Of a stretch of 64,000 nt of DNA, positions 1 to 8,839 are shown one piece after another. The stretch is from positions 62,001-126,000 of the forward strand of contig NZ_JOAN01000023.1 in NCBI RefSeq assembly GCF_000718555.1, written 5' to 3'. Within the stretch, counting starts at the first letter, position 1. Each line of letters opens with the position of its first letter. This stretch comes from Micromonospora chokoriensis (lineage in GTDB: Bacteria > Actinomycetota > Actinomycetes > Mycobacteriales > Micromonosporaceae). Both the position numbers and the translations under genes were made by a program. The notes below the pieces were generated by a model, which ran no database searches, was not told where the DNA came from, and saw only the letters and a program-made list of their open reading frames with translations.

Positions 1-1
1 C

Positions 2-1225
2 GGCACCACGTCGACGGCGGCCAACCCCACGAAGACGTACACCACCAACGGCACGTACTCCCCCACGCTGAAGGTCACCGACCCGGCCGGGCTGTCCGGC
101 ACGGCGAGCCTGATCGTCACCGTGGGCAATACCGCGCCGACGGTGACGCTCACCCTGCCCACCGACGGGCAGCTGTTCAACTTCGGCGACACGGTGCCGT
201 ACCAGATCTCGGTGAGTGACCCGCAGGACGGCACAATCGACTGCGCTCGGGTGAGTCTCACCTACGCGCTGGGCCACGACAGTCACGCTCACCAGATCAC
301 CTCGAAGACCGGGTGCAGCGGCACGATCACCGTGCCGACCGACGGCGAGCACGACGCTGCGGCCAACATCTACGGCGTCTTCGACGCCGCGTACACCGAC
401 AACGGCGCGCTCACCACGCACAGCATCAGGACGCTGCAACCGAAGCACCGCCAGGGTGAGCACTTCGGCGCCCAGTCCGGAGTCCAGGCCACCGACCACA
501 CCAACGCCGAGGGCGGCCGCACGGCCGGGTTCATCGAGAACAACGACTGGATCTCGTACCAGCCGTACAACCTGTCCAACGCGAACCGGTTCACCGCGCG
601 GGTCTCCTCGGCCGGCGCCGGTGGCACCATCGAGGTCCGCGCCGGGTCCGCCACCGGCACCCTGCTCGGCACCGTCACGGTACCGGTGACCGGCAACTGG
701 GAGACCTTCGTCGACGCGTCCGCCACGATCAGCAACCCGCCCTCCGCGTCGACCACGCTGTACCTGGTCTTCAAGGGTGGGTCGGGCTACCTGTTCGATG
801 TCGACGCGTTCACCTTCACCACCGGCACCAGCAGCAACCCGGTGAGCACCCTGCGGGCGCAGGTCAACAGCCAGTACGTGTCGGCGGTCGGCACCACCGC
901 GTTGATCGCCAACAAGGCCAGCGTCGGCACGACCGAGCAGTTCGACCGGGTCGACGCCGGCAACGGCAACATCGCCCTGCGCTCGCGCGCCAACGGGCTC
1001 TACGTCTCCGCCACGAACGCGGGCACCGCACCGTTGGTCGCCAATGCCACGACGATCGGATCGTGGGAGACCTTCCAGCTCATCACCAACTCGGATGGGA
1101 CGGTGAGCCTGCGGGCAACGGTCAACAGCCAGATCGTGGCTGCCGAGAACGCCGGGGCGGGGTCGCTGATCGCCAACCGCACGTCGGTCGGTTCCTGGGA
1201 GAGGTTCATCCTGACCACTGGATAA
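2..1225 (+). CDS. Secreted carbohydrate-binding protein, 3' part (PKD-like, CBM6-like, fascin-like domains)
   Basis: The reading frame is open from the first bases, so the true start lies upstream of the window and the catalytic part, if any, is missing. The visible piece starts in the end of a PKD-like beta domain, followed by an Ig-like segment (GNTAPTVTLTLP). A CBM6-like beta-sandwich follows, recognisable from FIENNDWISYQPYNL and the closing YLFDVDAFTF. The last 125 residues form fascin-like beta-trefoil repeats, in which LRAQVNSQYVSA, LRSRANGLYVSA and LRATVNSQIVAA recur. This order is familiar at the C-terminus of actinobacterial ThuA/sugar-dehydrogenase-type extracellular proteins, but that identity is inference. 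It converges on the regulator at 1273 across a hairpin. Confidence 0.8.
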   Translation, partial: GTTSTAANPTKTYTTNGTYSPTLKVTDPAGLSGTASLIVTVGNTAPTVTLTLPTDGQLFNFGDTVPYQISVSDPQDGTIDCARVSLTYALGHDSHAHQITSKTGCSGTITVPTDGEHDAAANIYGVFDAAYTDNGALTTHSIRTLQPKHRQGEHFGAQSGVQATDHTNAEGGRTAGFIENNDWISYQPYNLSNANRFTARVSSAGAGGTIEVRAGSATGTLLGTVTVPVTGNWETFVDASATISNPPSASTTLYLVFKGGSGYLFDVDAFTFTTGTSSNPVSTLRAQVNSQYVSAVGTTALIANKASVGTTEQFDRVDAGNGNIALRSRANGLYVSATNAGTAPLVANATTIGSWETFQLITNSDGTVSLRATVNSQIVAAENAGAGSLIANRTSVGSWERFILTTG

Positions 1226-1240
1226 CGGGTGGTGGGTGGT

Positions 1241-1273
1241 GGGCCCGGCCTGGACGGTGACCAGGTCGGGCCC
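1241..1273. terminator. Bidirectional hairpin between convergent genes
   Basis: The arms 1241-1253 and 1261-1273 pair over 13 bp with one G-U position around a 7-nt loop. It lies directly after the stop of the upstream plus-strand gene and touches the stop codon of the minus-strand gene, so it can serve both. No long T-tract follows, which is normal in high-GC actinomycetes. Confidence 0.6.
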
Positions 1274-2052
1274 TACCGCATGAAGTAGGCGGCGCTCTCC
1301 GGGTCTGCCGGGTAGTAGGACTCCACCGCGATCTCGTCGATGGTGATGTCCATCGGGGTACCGAACGTGGTGATGGTCGAGAACAGCCGCAGCTCGCGTC
1401 CACCGATCCGCAGGATCATCGGGAGCACCACGTCGGCGTCGACCCGCTGGCCAGTCGGGTCTGCAGGCAACGGGTGCAGCAGCTCTTCGTAGAGGGCGGC
1501 CAGCTCCGCGTCGGGGGCGGCGGCGAGTTGCCGCGAGATCCGGCTGCGGAACACCGCCCGCACGTCCGCCAGGTTGACGACCAGCGGGGCGAGCCCGCGC
1601 GGGTCCAGGCCCAGCCGAACCAGGTTCACCGGTGGCCGCAACAGCTCGGGCGCGACGTGCGCGAAGAACGGGTCGACCGCACGGTTGGTCATGACGATGT
1701 TCCACCGCCGGTCGAAGACCAGCGCCGGGTACGGCTCGTGCGCCTGGAGCACCCTGCGGACCGCGTCGAGGGCACCGGACAGGGCGGTGTCGTCGAGCGG
1801 ACGCTGTGCGTAGCGGGGTGCGAAGCCGGCGGCGAGCAACAGCTGATTGCGCTCACGCAGCGGCACGTGCAGCTGATCGGCGAGCCGGAGGATCATGTCG
1901 ACGCTCGGCGTGGACTTGCCGGTCTCCACCAGGCTGACGTGCCGGGCCGAGACGTCCGCGGCGATCGCCAGGTCGAGTTGGCTGAGCCCCCGGCGCTTGC
2001 GCCACTGCCGCAGGAGTTCCCCGACCGTATGCACGATCATGAGCGTACCCAT
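1273..2052 (-). CDS. XRE-type helix-turn-helix regulator with MmyB-like ligand-binding domain
   Basis: The N-terminal 65 residues are a Cro/C1-type helix-turn-helix (LRQWRKRRGLSQLDLAIAADVS then HVSLVETGKSTPS). The rest matches the MmyB-like PAS-related domain common in actinobacterial regulators (FDRRWNIVMTNRA, then VNLVRLGLDP). At 259 residues it has the usual family length. I chose the ATG at 2052 because the helix-turn-helix begins just after it; ATG 2040 is also possible, and the longer frame to 2112 adds atypical sequence. It is divergent from the SnoaL-like gene at 2121 across about 70 bp, a common arrangement in which the regulator controls itself and its neighbour. The ligand is unknown. 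Confidence 0.85.
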   Translation of the reverse strand: MGTLMIVHTVGELLRQWRKRRGLSQLDLAIAADVSARHVSLVETGKSTPSVDMILRLADQLHVPLRERNQLLLAAGFAPRYAQRPLDDTALSGALDAVRRVLQAHEPYPALVFDRRWNIVMTNRAVDPFFAHVAPELLRPPVNLVRLGLDPRGLAPLVVNLADVRAVFRSRISRQLAAAPDAELAALYEELLHPLPADPTGQRVDADVVLPMILRIGGRELRLFSTITTFGTPMDITIDEIAVESYYPADPESAAYFMR

Positions 2053-2120
2053 CGTCGCGCCGGACGCCATGAAGTGCGACTTCATCGACAGGCACCCGGG
2101 CCGACGACACACTTGCGCCC

Positions 2121-2507
2121 ATGACCACTGAGAACAAGAGCATCGTCGGGCGTGCGCTGGCGGGGCTCGTCGACACCGGTGACGTCGAGACGCTCGCCTC
2201 GTTGCTCAGCGAGGACTTCGTCCACCATCGATCGGATTCGACGACCTCGACCAAGGCGCAGTGGCTCGCCGCGGTCCGCACCGCGCTGGGCCCGACCGCC
2301 GGCATGCAGGTCGAGATCATTCACCTACTGACCGACGGTGACCACGTCGTGGTGCACTCGCGACGCCGGCTCCCCCGTGCGGGGCCGGAGATCGTGGTCG
2401 TCGACGTCCTACGGATCGCCGACGGGCTCATCGCGCAGGTGTGGGAGATCATCGAACCGGCGGCCCAGGCAGCCACCAACGGGACATGGTGGAACTCGCG
2501 TGACTAG
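2121..2507 (+). CDS. SnoaL-like / NTF2-fold protein
   Basis: This 128-residue protein has the cone-shaped NTF2 fold pattern of the SnoaL family: an N-terminal helix (NKSIVGRALAGLVDTGDVETL), FVHHRS, and C-terminal strands ending DVLRIADGLIAQVWEIIEP. In this family FVHH and the final strands line a small-molecule pocket. Some members are polyketide cyclases, but most are uncharacterised isomerase- or hydrolase-like proteins. It is divergent from the helix-turn-helix regulator and probably controlled by it. Its last 4 bases overlap the stop of the convergent gene 2504-3469. Nothing links it to the polyketide loci further along. Confidence 0.75.
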   Translation: MTTENKSIVGRALAGLVDTGDVETLASLLSEDFVHHRSDSTTSTKAQWLAAVRTALGPTAGMQVEIIHLLTDGDHVVVHSRRRLPRAGPEIVVVDVLRIADGLIAQVWEIIEPAAQAATNGTWWNSRD

Positions 2508-3469
2508 ATCGGGAAGCGGCCGTGCCGCCAGTGCCAGTGCCCGCCGGCCTTCAGGTGGTCGATGATCGCGCGTTGCAGCACGGTGTGGCGCGGCAGCTCG
2601 TCGAGGGGCGTGCTCAGGGTGCGGAACCCGAAGCGCAGCACCTCGACGTCGGCGTCCGGCCCCGCCGACTCGTCGTAGGGCTCCAGCGCGAACCTGCGCT
2701 GGAACCGCACGATGTTGGAGTCCTCGGGGAGGTACTCCCGTAGCTGCGGGTCGAGCAGCCAGGAGCCGCAGGAGAACGCGGTGTAACGCTCGTCGGGAAA
2801 GTGCCGGGGGAAGAACGCGCGGGCCTCGTCGAGCGACGCAGCGATCACCTCCGGGGCCAGCGGCCCCGACTCGGGGACGTGCAGGCCGATCGCGCCGTCG
2901 CCGCGCTGGTGCTGGAGCCGGCCCAGCTCGTAGACGCTGCCGCGCGCGTGCAGCGTCAGCCAGCTCTGCATGATCGGCCAGCCCTCGCCGCGCATCCGTC
3001 GGTCGATGGCGAGGTTGCGGCCCAGGTCGGCGAGGGTCACCCAGGTCACGGCATCGGGGATGCCGTGGTCACGGTGGTACGCCCGCACGACGTCGACCAG
3101 GGCCAGGTACGCATACACGTAGAGGTGTCGCCAGGCGGGCCCTCGGTCTCGCGGCAGCTCCGGGCCGGGCGACAGCCAGTCGTAGCCCGCGAGATCGGCG
3201 CGGACCAGAGCGATCGACCGGTCGAGCAGCCACCGCAGCTCCGGGGTCCACAACGGGGAGTCGGGGTCAGGCCAGCCAGCCATGATCTCGGCGGCGTCGT
3301 CGGGCCGCACCGCGAGCCGGTCGAGGATGGCGCGCGCGTCGGCCTTGGCCGGCAGCGGAGCCGACGGCCCGTCCCCGGCGAGCCGATGCACGCGGTCGAC
3401 GTCCTCGACGGGCACCCCGAGCCGGGCCGCGATGTCGTCCAGATCCACGCCGACGACCCTACCGGCCAT
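2504..3469 (-). CDS. Acyltransferase domain-containing protein (two-domain GNAT-like type)
   Basis: The 321 residues look like the actinobacterial proteins annotated as acyltransferase domain-containing, made of an N-terminal helical GNAT-like domain and a C-terminal GNAT-like domain. Recognisable parts are DRSIALVRADLAGYDWLSPGPELP, ADLGRNLAIDRRM, the aromatic stretch SWLTLHARGSVYELGRLQHQR, and HFPDERYTAFSCGSWLLDPQL. Substrate and physiological role are unknown. The ATG at 3469 has no competing start. Its 3' end overlaps the SnoaL-like gene tail to tail by 4 bp. The family call rests on sequence memory rather than on a catalytic motif I can point to. Confidence 0.65.
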   Translation of the reverse strand: MAGRVVGVDLDDIAARLGVPVEDVDRVHRLAGDGPSAPLPAKADARAILDRLAVRPDDAAEIMAGWPDPDSPLWTPELRWLLDRSIALVRADLAGYDWLSPGPELPRDRGPAWRHLYVYAYLALVDVVRAYHRDHGIPDAVTWVTLADLGRNLAIDRRMRGEGWPIMQSWLTLHARGSVYELGRLQHQRGDGAIGLHVPESGPLAPEVIAASLDEARAFFPRHFPDERYTAFSCGSWLLDPQLREYLPEDSNIVRFQRRFALEPYDESAGPDADVEVLRFGFRTLSTPLDELPRHTVLQRAIIDHLKAGGHWHWRHGRFPI

Positions 3470-3691
3470 CGGGGCGTTTCAGGGGCCCACGGCCGACGCC
3501 ACCGCGGCCCGACGCGCCACCCACGACCCTCTTTTGTGAAAAGTTCTCGTACACATGGCAGCGCATCCCGCAGTCAGGCAACCGTCACTGACCGTATACG
3601 ACTCGCCCACTGTAGACACCCGGCCCACACCTAGCGTTGGCGCAGAGACGTCGGAGCGTATCGACTCCGACCACCAACCCCAGGAGGTCTC

Positions 3692-4714
3692 GTGCGTAGG
3701 CAACTCGGATTCATCTCGGTGGGCATCATGGTGCTGGCCGGCCCCGCTCTCGCTCCGACACCGGCTCAGGCGAGTTCCACCAGCGAGTCCGCGACCGTGG
3801 CCGAAGCACGCGCCACCATCCACGGGCGGCCGTCCACCGACGCCGACACCGCGGCGAGGTTGGTCACCGCCTACTGGACACCGGAACGAATGCGCGCGGC
3901 GAGGCCCGCTCCGATGCCGGATGGTGTCGACGCACCGGACGGAGAGGCGTCCGACCGCCCCGGCCGCATCGGCGCACCCCGCGACGTGGCCGAGCCGGCG
4001 GCCCCACGATCGTCGACCGCCACGCTGAGCGCGGCACCGGCCGGCAGCGGCATGGGAACTCAGTCGGTGAACGCCTCACCCGGCGTCGGTCGGGTCTTCT
4101 TCACCCACAACGACGAGGACTTCTTCTGCTCCGGTGGCACCATCAACAACCCGCAGGCGAACATGGTGTCCACCGCTGGTCACTGCGTACACCCGGGCAA
4201 CGGCGGATCGGTCTGGTTCGACAACTGGGTGTACGCGCCGGAGTTCACCGAGGGTGTCGCACTGCACGGCCTCTGGTCGGCCAAGGAGTTCACCTCGGTC
4301 GAGGGCTGGGTCGACTGGGGCTACCTCTGGTGGGACTTCGCCTTCGTCACCATGCACCCCCGCAACGGCGACCGGCTCGTGCACGTCACCGGCGGGCAGG
4401 GGCTCAGCGTCAACAAGTCCAAGACGCTCTCGGCGATGCTGCTCGGCTACCCGGCCGAGGCCCCGTACGACGGCCTGTCGCAGTACTACGCCCAGGGCAA
4501 CATCAAGGCCGCCGGGACGCAGCGGGTCAAGCTGAAGGACTGCCCACTCAACCGGGGCGCCAGCGGGGGGCCGTTCCTGCGCGCCTGGGACAACGCTCTG
4601 CGCTTCGGGTACGTCAACTCGGTGATGTCGTATAAGTTCTCCGGCAACATGTACGGCCCCTACTTCGACGACGACGTCCTGGACATCTACAACGTCGCGA
4701 AGAACAAGCAGTGA
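3692..4714 (+). CDS. Secreted trypsin-like (S1/V8-type) serine protease
   Basis: A Sec signal peptide is clear (MRRQLGFISVGIMVLAGP to the AQA cleavage region near residue 28). A Pro/Ala-rich propeptide follows to about residue 130, and then the chymotrypsin-fold domain. The catalytic triad is visible: His in STAGHC, Asp in WWDFAFV and Ser in NRGASGGPF. One cysteine sits next to the His and another precedes the Ser loop (KDCPLN), a common disulfide position. The start ATG at 3692 follows CCAGGAGG. It is an extracellular endopeptidase of unknown specificity. The preceding 220-bp gap is its likely promoter region. Confidence 0.88.
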   Translation: MRRQLGFISVGIMVLAGPALAPTPAQASSTSESATVAEARATIHGRPSTDADTAARLVTAYWTPERMRAARPAPMPDGVDAPDGEASDRPGRIGAPRDVAEPAAPRSSTATLSAAPAGSGMGTQSVNASPGVGRVFFTHNDEDFFCSGGTINNPQANMVSTAGHCVHPGNGGSVWFDNWVYAPEFTEGVALHGLWSAKEFTSVEGWVDWGYLWWDFAFVTMHPRNGDRLVHVTGGQGLSVNKSKTLSAMLLGYPAEAPYDGLSQYYAQGNIKAAGTQRVKLKDCPLNRGASGGPFLRAWDNALRFGYVNSVMSYKFSGNMYGPYFDDDVLDIYNVAKNKQ

Positions 4715-4781
4715 CCGGCGTCCAGACGGTCACGACTATCACGGGTTGACAAGACACCACCTCCAGAGTGGACGATGCAGC

Positions 4782-5702
4782 GTGCGAATTCTCGTGGTGG
4801 GTGGCAGCGGCCTGATCGGCGCGCACGTGGTGGACGTGCTCCGGGAACGCGGTCACGCCGCGACCACGGTGGCGCGTACCGCCCAACCAGGTGTCGATCA
4901 CCTGCTCGATGTCGGGTCCGCCTCGATCGACGACCTGCGGCCGTTGCTCGCCGGTCACGACGGCGTCGTGTACGCCACCCGCACCGACGAGCAGCGGCCG
5001 CTGCCCAAGCCGATCTACCCCGAGTTTCGCCGCGACAACGTCGATCCGGTGGTACGCCTGTTCACCGCCGCCCGCCTCGAAGGTCTCACCCGGGGCGTCG
5101 TGATGGGCTCCTACTACACCTACTTCGACCGCCTCCATCCGCAGTGGCGCCTCCCCGAACGGCACACGTACATCCGGTGCCGGCTGGAGCAGGCCCGGGA
5201 GGGGCGGGCCGCCGCCGGGGCGGGCCTGCCGGTCGCCGTACTCGAACTGCCCTTCGTCTTCGGTCGGGGCGGCGGCCGACTGCCCAACTGGGCCGGGCCG
5301 CTGGACCGGTGGGCGCGCTCGCGTACCCCTCTGGTCGCCCCGACCGGCGGCAGCGCCGCGACCTCGGCGCGCAACGTGGCCGAAGTCGCGGTCGAGGCCC
5401 TGGAGCAGGCCAGCGGTGCGGACATCCCGGTCGCCGACGAGAACCTCAGCTGGCACGACATGATCGCGCGCATCGCCGAGGCGGTGGGCCGACCTCGCCG
5501 GGTCAGTCGCCTGCCGGCCGGCGTGGCGCGGGCCGCGCTGCGACTCGGCGGCGCGATGCAGGCCCTCGGCCGCAAGGAGTCGGGCGTCAACCCGAGCTAC
5601 GTCGCCGACCTCCTGCTCGCCGACCTGTTCATCGAGCCGACGACCGGCCGCTCTTTGGATGCGGCCCTGCGCGAAACCTTCCCGGAGAACGCGGCGGCCT
5701 AG
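4782..5702 (+). CDS. NAD(P)-dependent epimerase/dehydratase (extended SDR-like)
   Basis: The protein starts directly with a Rossmann strand and dinucleotide-binding loop (VRILVVGGSGLIGAHVV), so I chose the GTG at 4782 over an in-frame ATG 36 bases upstream that adds an unrelated leader. Further parts fit an atypical extended SDR: GVVYATRT, VVMGSYYTYFDRL where a Tyr-x-x-x-Lys pair would be expected, and LPFVFGRGGG. The usual YxxxK lysine is not evident, so redox activity is uncertain. It stands alone between the protease and a convergent MFS gene. Its substrate is probably a nucleotide sugar or a small carbonyl compound. Confidence 0.75.
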   Translation: MRILVVGGSGLIGAHVVDVLRERGHAATTVARTAQPGVDHLLDVGSASIDDLRPLLAGHDGVVYATRTDEQRPLPKPIYPEFRRDNVDPVVRLFTAARLEGLTRGVVMGSYYTYFDRLHPQWRLPERHTYIRCRLEQAREGRAAAGAGLPVAVLELPFVFGRGGGRLPNWAGPLDRWARSRTPLVAPTGGSAATSARNVAEVAVEALEQASGADIPVADENLSWHDMIARIAEAVGRPRRVSRLPAGVARAALRLGGAMQALGRKESGVNPSYVADLLLADLFIEPTTGRSLDAALRETFPENAAA

Positions 5703-5761
5703 CCCGCCCCCGAGATCCGCATAACTTCCGGGCTTTGTGGTCTCCATCGCTCGCGAGGCCC

Positions 5762-7138
5762 CTAAGTTTCGGAAGTTGCGGTCCCCTGCTCGGGGCCCCG
5801 CGATGCGTCGTACTGCCACAGCTGCGGCACCGCCCGGATGATGCCTGCCACAGCGAGGATGGTCAGCCCTCCGCCCACTGAGATCGCCCAGCGCAGCCCC
5901 CACGCCGCGCCCGTTACGCCATGGAGGAAGTTGCCGATCTGTGGGCCGCCCACCGTGACGACGACCATCGAGCCCTCGATCTTGCCGCGTAGCGTGTCGT
6001 CAGTGCTCGCCTGGCTGATGGCCCGACGAAACATGCTCAGCACGAAGTTCACGCCGCCACCGACGAGAAGCGCTGCGGCGGCGAGCCACAGCTGGGGTGC
6101 CAGCCCCAGCAGAACGACCGCCACGCCCCAGGCGACCGCGGCGGACGCCATCAGCGCGCCGTGCCGCCGCGCACGGGTGAACACGCCCGACACCATCCCG
6201 ACCACGAACACTCCGGCCGGGTAGCTGGCGTAGAGCACGCCGAGCTCGAAACCACCCCCGGCCGCGCCACCGAACTCCCGCTCGGCAAGCTCCGGATAGA
6301 GCGCCCACGGCGCCCCGAACACCATTGCCGCCAGGTCCACCCCGATCAGCCCGACCAGCAGCGGACGGGAGAAGAGGTACCGGAAACCGTCCAGCATCTG
6401 GCCGACGATCGAACGACGCGCCGCCGCGCTCTGGCCGGCGGAAGCAGGCCCCGACGGTTGCGGCGGGAGCCGGGGCAGCCGAAACACCGACCACAGGACG
6501 AGAAGCAGCGCCAGCGTGTCCAACAGGTACAGCGCGGCGAGGCCCACGACCGGGATCAACACCCCGGCCAGCAGCGGACCCACGATCGACCCGTTATACC
6601 GGACCAGCGAGCTCAATCCATTCGCGGCGGCCAGCAGATCGGCCGGCACCACGCGGGGCACCGCCGCCCCCATCACCGCCATGACCGCCCCATAGCTGAG
6701 GCCCTGGCAAGCGACAAGTGCCAGCAACACCAGTACCGACCGCAGGCCCAGCGCCGCCTGCGCCCACAGCCCCGCGTACGTCAGCGCCAGGCAACCGTGT
6801 GCGACCAGGAGCAGCCGACGCCGGTCCATGGCATCGGCGAGAGCACCACCCCACAACGCCGAGACCACCAGCGCGACCAGCGAGACCCCCGCCGAGACAC
6901 CAACAGCCGCGGACGATCCGGTCAACGTAAACAGTTGGGTGGGAATGGCAAGCACGCCGAACGAACCACCCACTGCGGCGATCAGCGACGCAACCCACAA
7001 CCGCCGGAAGGCGGGAATCGCCAGTGGACGCCGATCCACCAGGTACGCACCTAGCTTGCGTCCCCCGTCGGCCCCTCCCCCGCCGCCGATTCCGCTACCG
7101 GTGCTGCTGGTCGCAGCTGCCCTCGTCGGCGTTCTCAT
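5762..7138 (-). CDS. MFS transporter (MFS_3 / EntS-like exporter)
   Basis: The 458 residues hold about twelve hydrophobic segments, beginning at FRRLWVASLIAAVGGSFGVLAIP. The conserved loop between helices 2 and 3 reads GGALADAMDRRRLLL. The glycine-rich N-terminus (residues 15-27) is disordered. The family exports siderophores, drugs or metabolites across the cytoplasmic membrane. It is divergent from nothing and convergent with the epimerase at 5702, so it is probably transcribed alone. No substrate can be inferred from context. Confidence 0.82.
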   Translation of the reverse strand: MRTPTRAAATSSTGSGIGGGGGADGGRKLGAYLVDRRPLAIPAFRRLWVASLIAAVGGSFGVLAIPTQLFTLTGSSAAVGVSAGVSLVALVVSALWGGALADAMDRRRLLLVAHGCLALTYAGLWAQAALGLRSVLVLLALVACQGLSYGAVMAVMGAAVPRVVPADLLAAANGLSSLVRYNGSIVGPLLAGVLIPVVGLAALYLLDTLALLLVLWSVFRLPRLPPQPSGPASAGQSAAARRSIVGQMLDGFRYLFSRPLLVGLIGVDLAAMVFGAPWALYPELAEREFGGAAGGGFELGVLYASYPAGVFVVGMVSGVFTRARRHGALMASAAVAWGVAVVLLGLAPQLWLAAAALLVGGGVNFVLSMFRRAISQASTDDTLRGKIEGSMVVVTVGGPQIGNFLHGVTGAAWGLRWAISVGGGLTILAVAGIIRAVPQLWQYDASRGPEQGTATSET

Positions 7139-7196
7139 CCCCCATGCCCCCGATCGGCCGATGCCTGGTTGTGGCCGGCACCGACGATCCTGGGCC

Positions 7197-8780
7197 TTAC
7201 CCCAGGGGAAAGGTCCAGGCGTGGTCGAGGGCCAGTGCCAGCCGCCTGGCCCACTGCTCGGCGGTGCCCGTCATGCCCAAGTACTCGTCGGTGAAGTTGG
7301 ACCAGTCGACCGCCCAGGACAGCACGGTCTCGGCCCTGAAGGTATCGGCGTCAGCGCCGAGTTCCGGTCGCATGAGCTGGCGGACGAGGGATTGGTCGAC
7401 GGTGGTGTGTTCGGCGAGCAGGACCGCGTCGTAGAGGTCCTTGCCTTGCGGGTACCTGTCGGTGGCCAACCACAACAGCTTCCACGCCAGCGCCAGCGGA
7501 GCGGGCGCGGCGAGCATCGGCGTGTCGATATCGGGCAGGCTCAGCGCCTCTGGGGGGAGAGGAAGTCGTTCGCCGAAGACGATGTCGATCTGTACGTGGC
7601 CGTCCGGTGCCTCCGGGGTGCTGAACGGGACGATTAGGCGGCGTCCGTCAGCGCGTTCGTAGGTCCAGATGGCGGACTCGGTGATCCGGTCTGGTCGCAC
7701 GCCGGCGCCCGTTACCGCTCGGATGGCGGTCTTGATGTCATCGAGCATCGTGCGGGCGTCGGTGCTGTCGCTGGTAATTGTGTGCGGGGTGACGACGAAG
7801 TCGAGGTCGCCCGGCTCGCGGGCGGCGGCACCGACCCAGGCCGCCATGGTGACGCTGCCGCGCAGCACCAGATGCTGACCCCAGGTGGTTGCGGCGATAG
7901 CCGCCAAGACGTGATTCATGGCGGCGCGTCGGGCGTTTGTCCACAGCTGGCCGGTGGCCGTCACAAGGAATTCGGGCTCGCCGGCGCGGTAGGCGTTCGA
8001 GTACTGCTTCAGGGCTGGGTCGAACGCCGCACGCTGGCGCACGGTCGAGCCGGCGGGTAGTGGTTGGTAGGTCGGCGGGTAGCCCGGGGATTCGGCCGGC
8101 GCAGACCTCAACTTGTTCTCGCGCTCCAGCGCCCAACCGCTCGCGCCTGACGTGGGCGAGTCCAGCCAGCCGCGGTCGTGGTGCAGGTCGCTGTCGGAGA
8201 CGACGTACTCCTGCTCCATCGTTGTGGGCTCGTGGCCCGCGGCCCGGAGGGTCTCGACGAGGTCGTCTAGCCGCTGCCTGGCCGTGGCGAGCCCCACGCC
8301 GTGACAGCGCTGGTTGACGAACCGCTCCTGCGCACCGTCGGCAAACTCCCGGCGGGCGTTGCGGGACAGCCTCGCCCCGTGCGGCGCGACCAGATCGGTG
8401 AGGGCCACCAGATCCGCCACCGCCGTACTGGGTAGCAGCAGTTTGACGTGATGCTCGAAGTACCGGCCACCCGGCTCGGCGGCCGCCTGCTCATCCGACT
8501 GCGGTACGCCGACACACCATGGCGCCGCCTCGATCTTTGCCCGGCACGGGTAGATCCCCACCTCGCGCAGTTCGCGTTGCCAACGCCGCACCGCGTCCTG
8601 CTGCTCGGTCAGCGTTCCTCGCCCGCTCAGGGTGAGCATTGGTTGAGAAACGTGCGCGCCACGGTCAAGCACGATATGGACGAACTTCACGCCATGCTCG
8701 CTGGCGAACGCCCGCAGCTTCTCGGCTTGAGAAGCGTACGCCGTAATGTGGATCTCGAAGTCCCCCGACACCTCACGCAC
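7197..8780 (-). CDS. Nucleotidyltransferase AbiEii/AbiGii-type fused to a duplicated N-terminal domain
   Basis: The C-terminal half (about residues 265-527) has the AbiEii toxin fold: LVLRGSVTMAAWVG followed by GDLDFVV, the typical substrate loop and Asp-x-Asp of this nucleotidyltransferase superfamily, and a late ALAWKLLWLATDRYPQGKDLYDAV helix with the family Lys/Asp pattern. The N-terminal 200 residues appear to contain two related units, one starting FEIHITAYASQAEKL and one starting FEHHVKLLLPSTAV, each ending with a Leu-x-x-x-Gly and Glu-rich strand. AbiEii toxins block growth during phage infection and normally pair with an AbiEi antitoxin. No AbiEi-like gene is adjacent. The role of the N-terminal part is unknown. 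Confidence 0.75.
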   Translation of the reverse strand: MREVSGDFEIHITAYASQAEKLRAFASEHGVKFVHIVLDRGAHVSQPMLTLSGRGTLTEQQDAVRRWQRELREVGIYPCRAKIEAAPWCVGVPQSDEQAAAEPGGRYFEHHVKLLLPSTAVADLVALTDLVAPHGARLSRNARREFADGAQERFVNQRCHGVGLATARQRLDDLVETLRAAGHEPTTMEQEYVVSDSDLHHDRGWLDSPTSGASGWALERENKLRSAPAESPGYPPTYQPLPAGSTVRQRAAFDPALKQYSNAYRAGEPEFLVTATGQLWTNARRAAMNHVLAAIAATTWGQHLVLRGSVTMAAWVGAAAREPGDLDFVVTPHTITSDSTDARTMLDDIKTAIRAVTGAGVRPDRITESAIWTYERADGRRLIVPFSTPEAPDGHVQIDIVFGERLPLPPEALSLPDIDTPMLAAPAPLALAWKLLWLATDRYPQGKDLYDAVLLAEHTTVDQSLVRQLMRPELGADADTFRAETVLSWAVDWSNFTDEYLGMTGTAEQWARRLALALDHAWTFPLG

Positions 8781-8839
8781 CGGCGGAGTCTATGGCACGG
8801 GCCTGGCCCGAACCGTCCTATATCTCGGCGACTCGTGGC

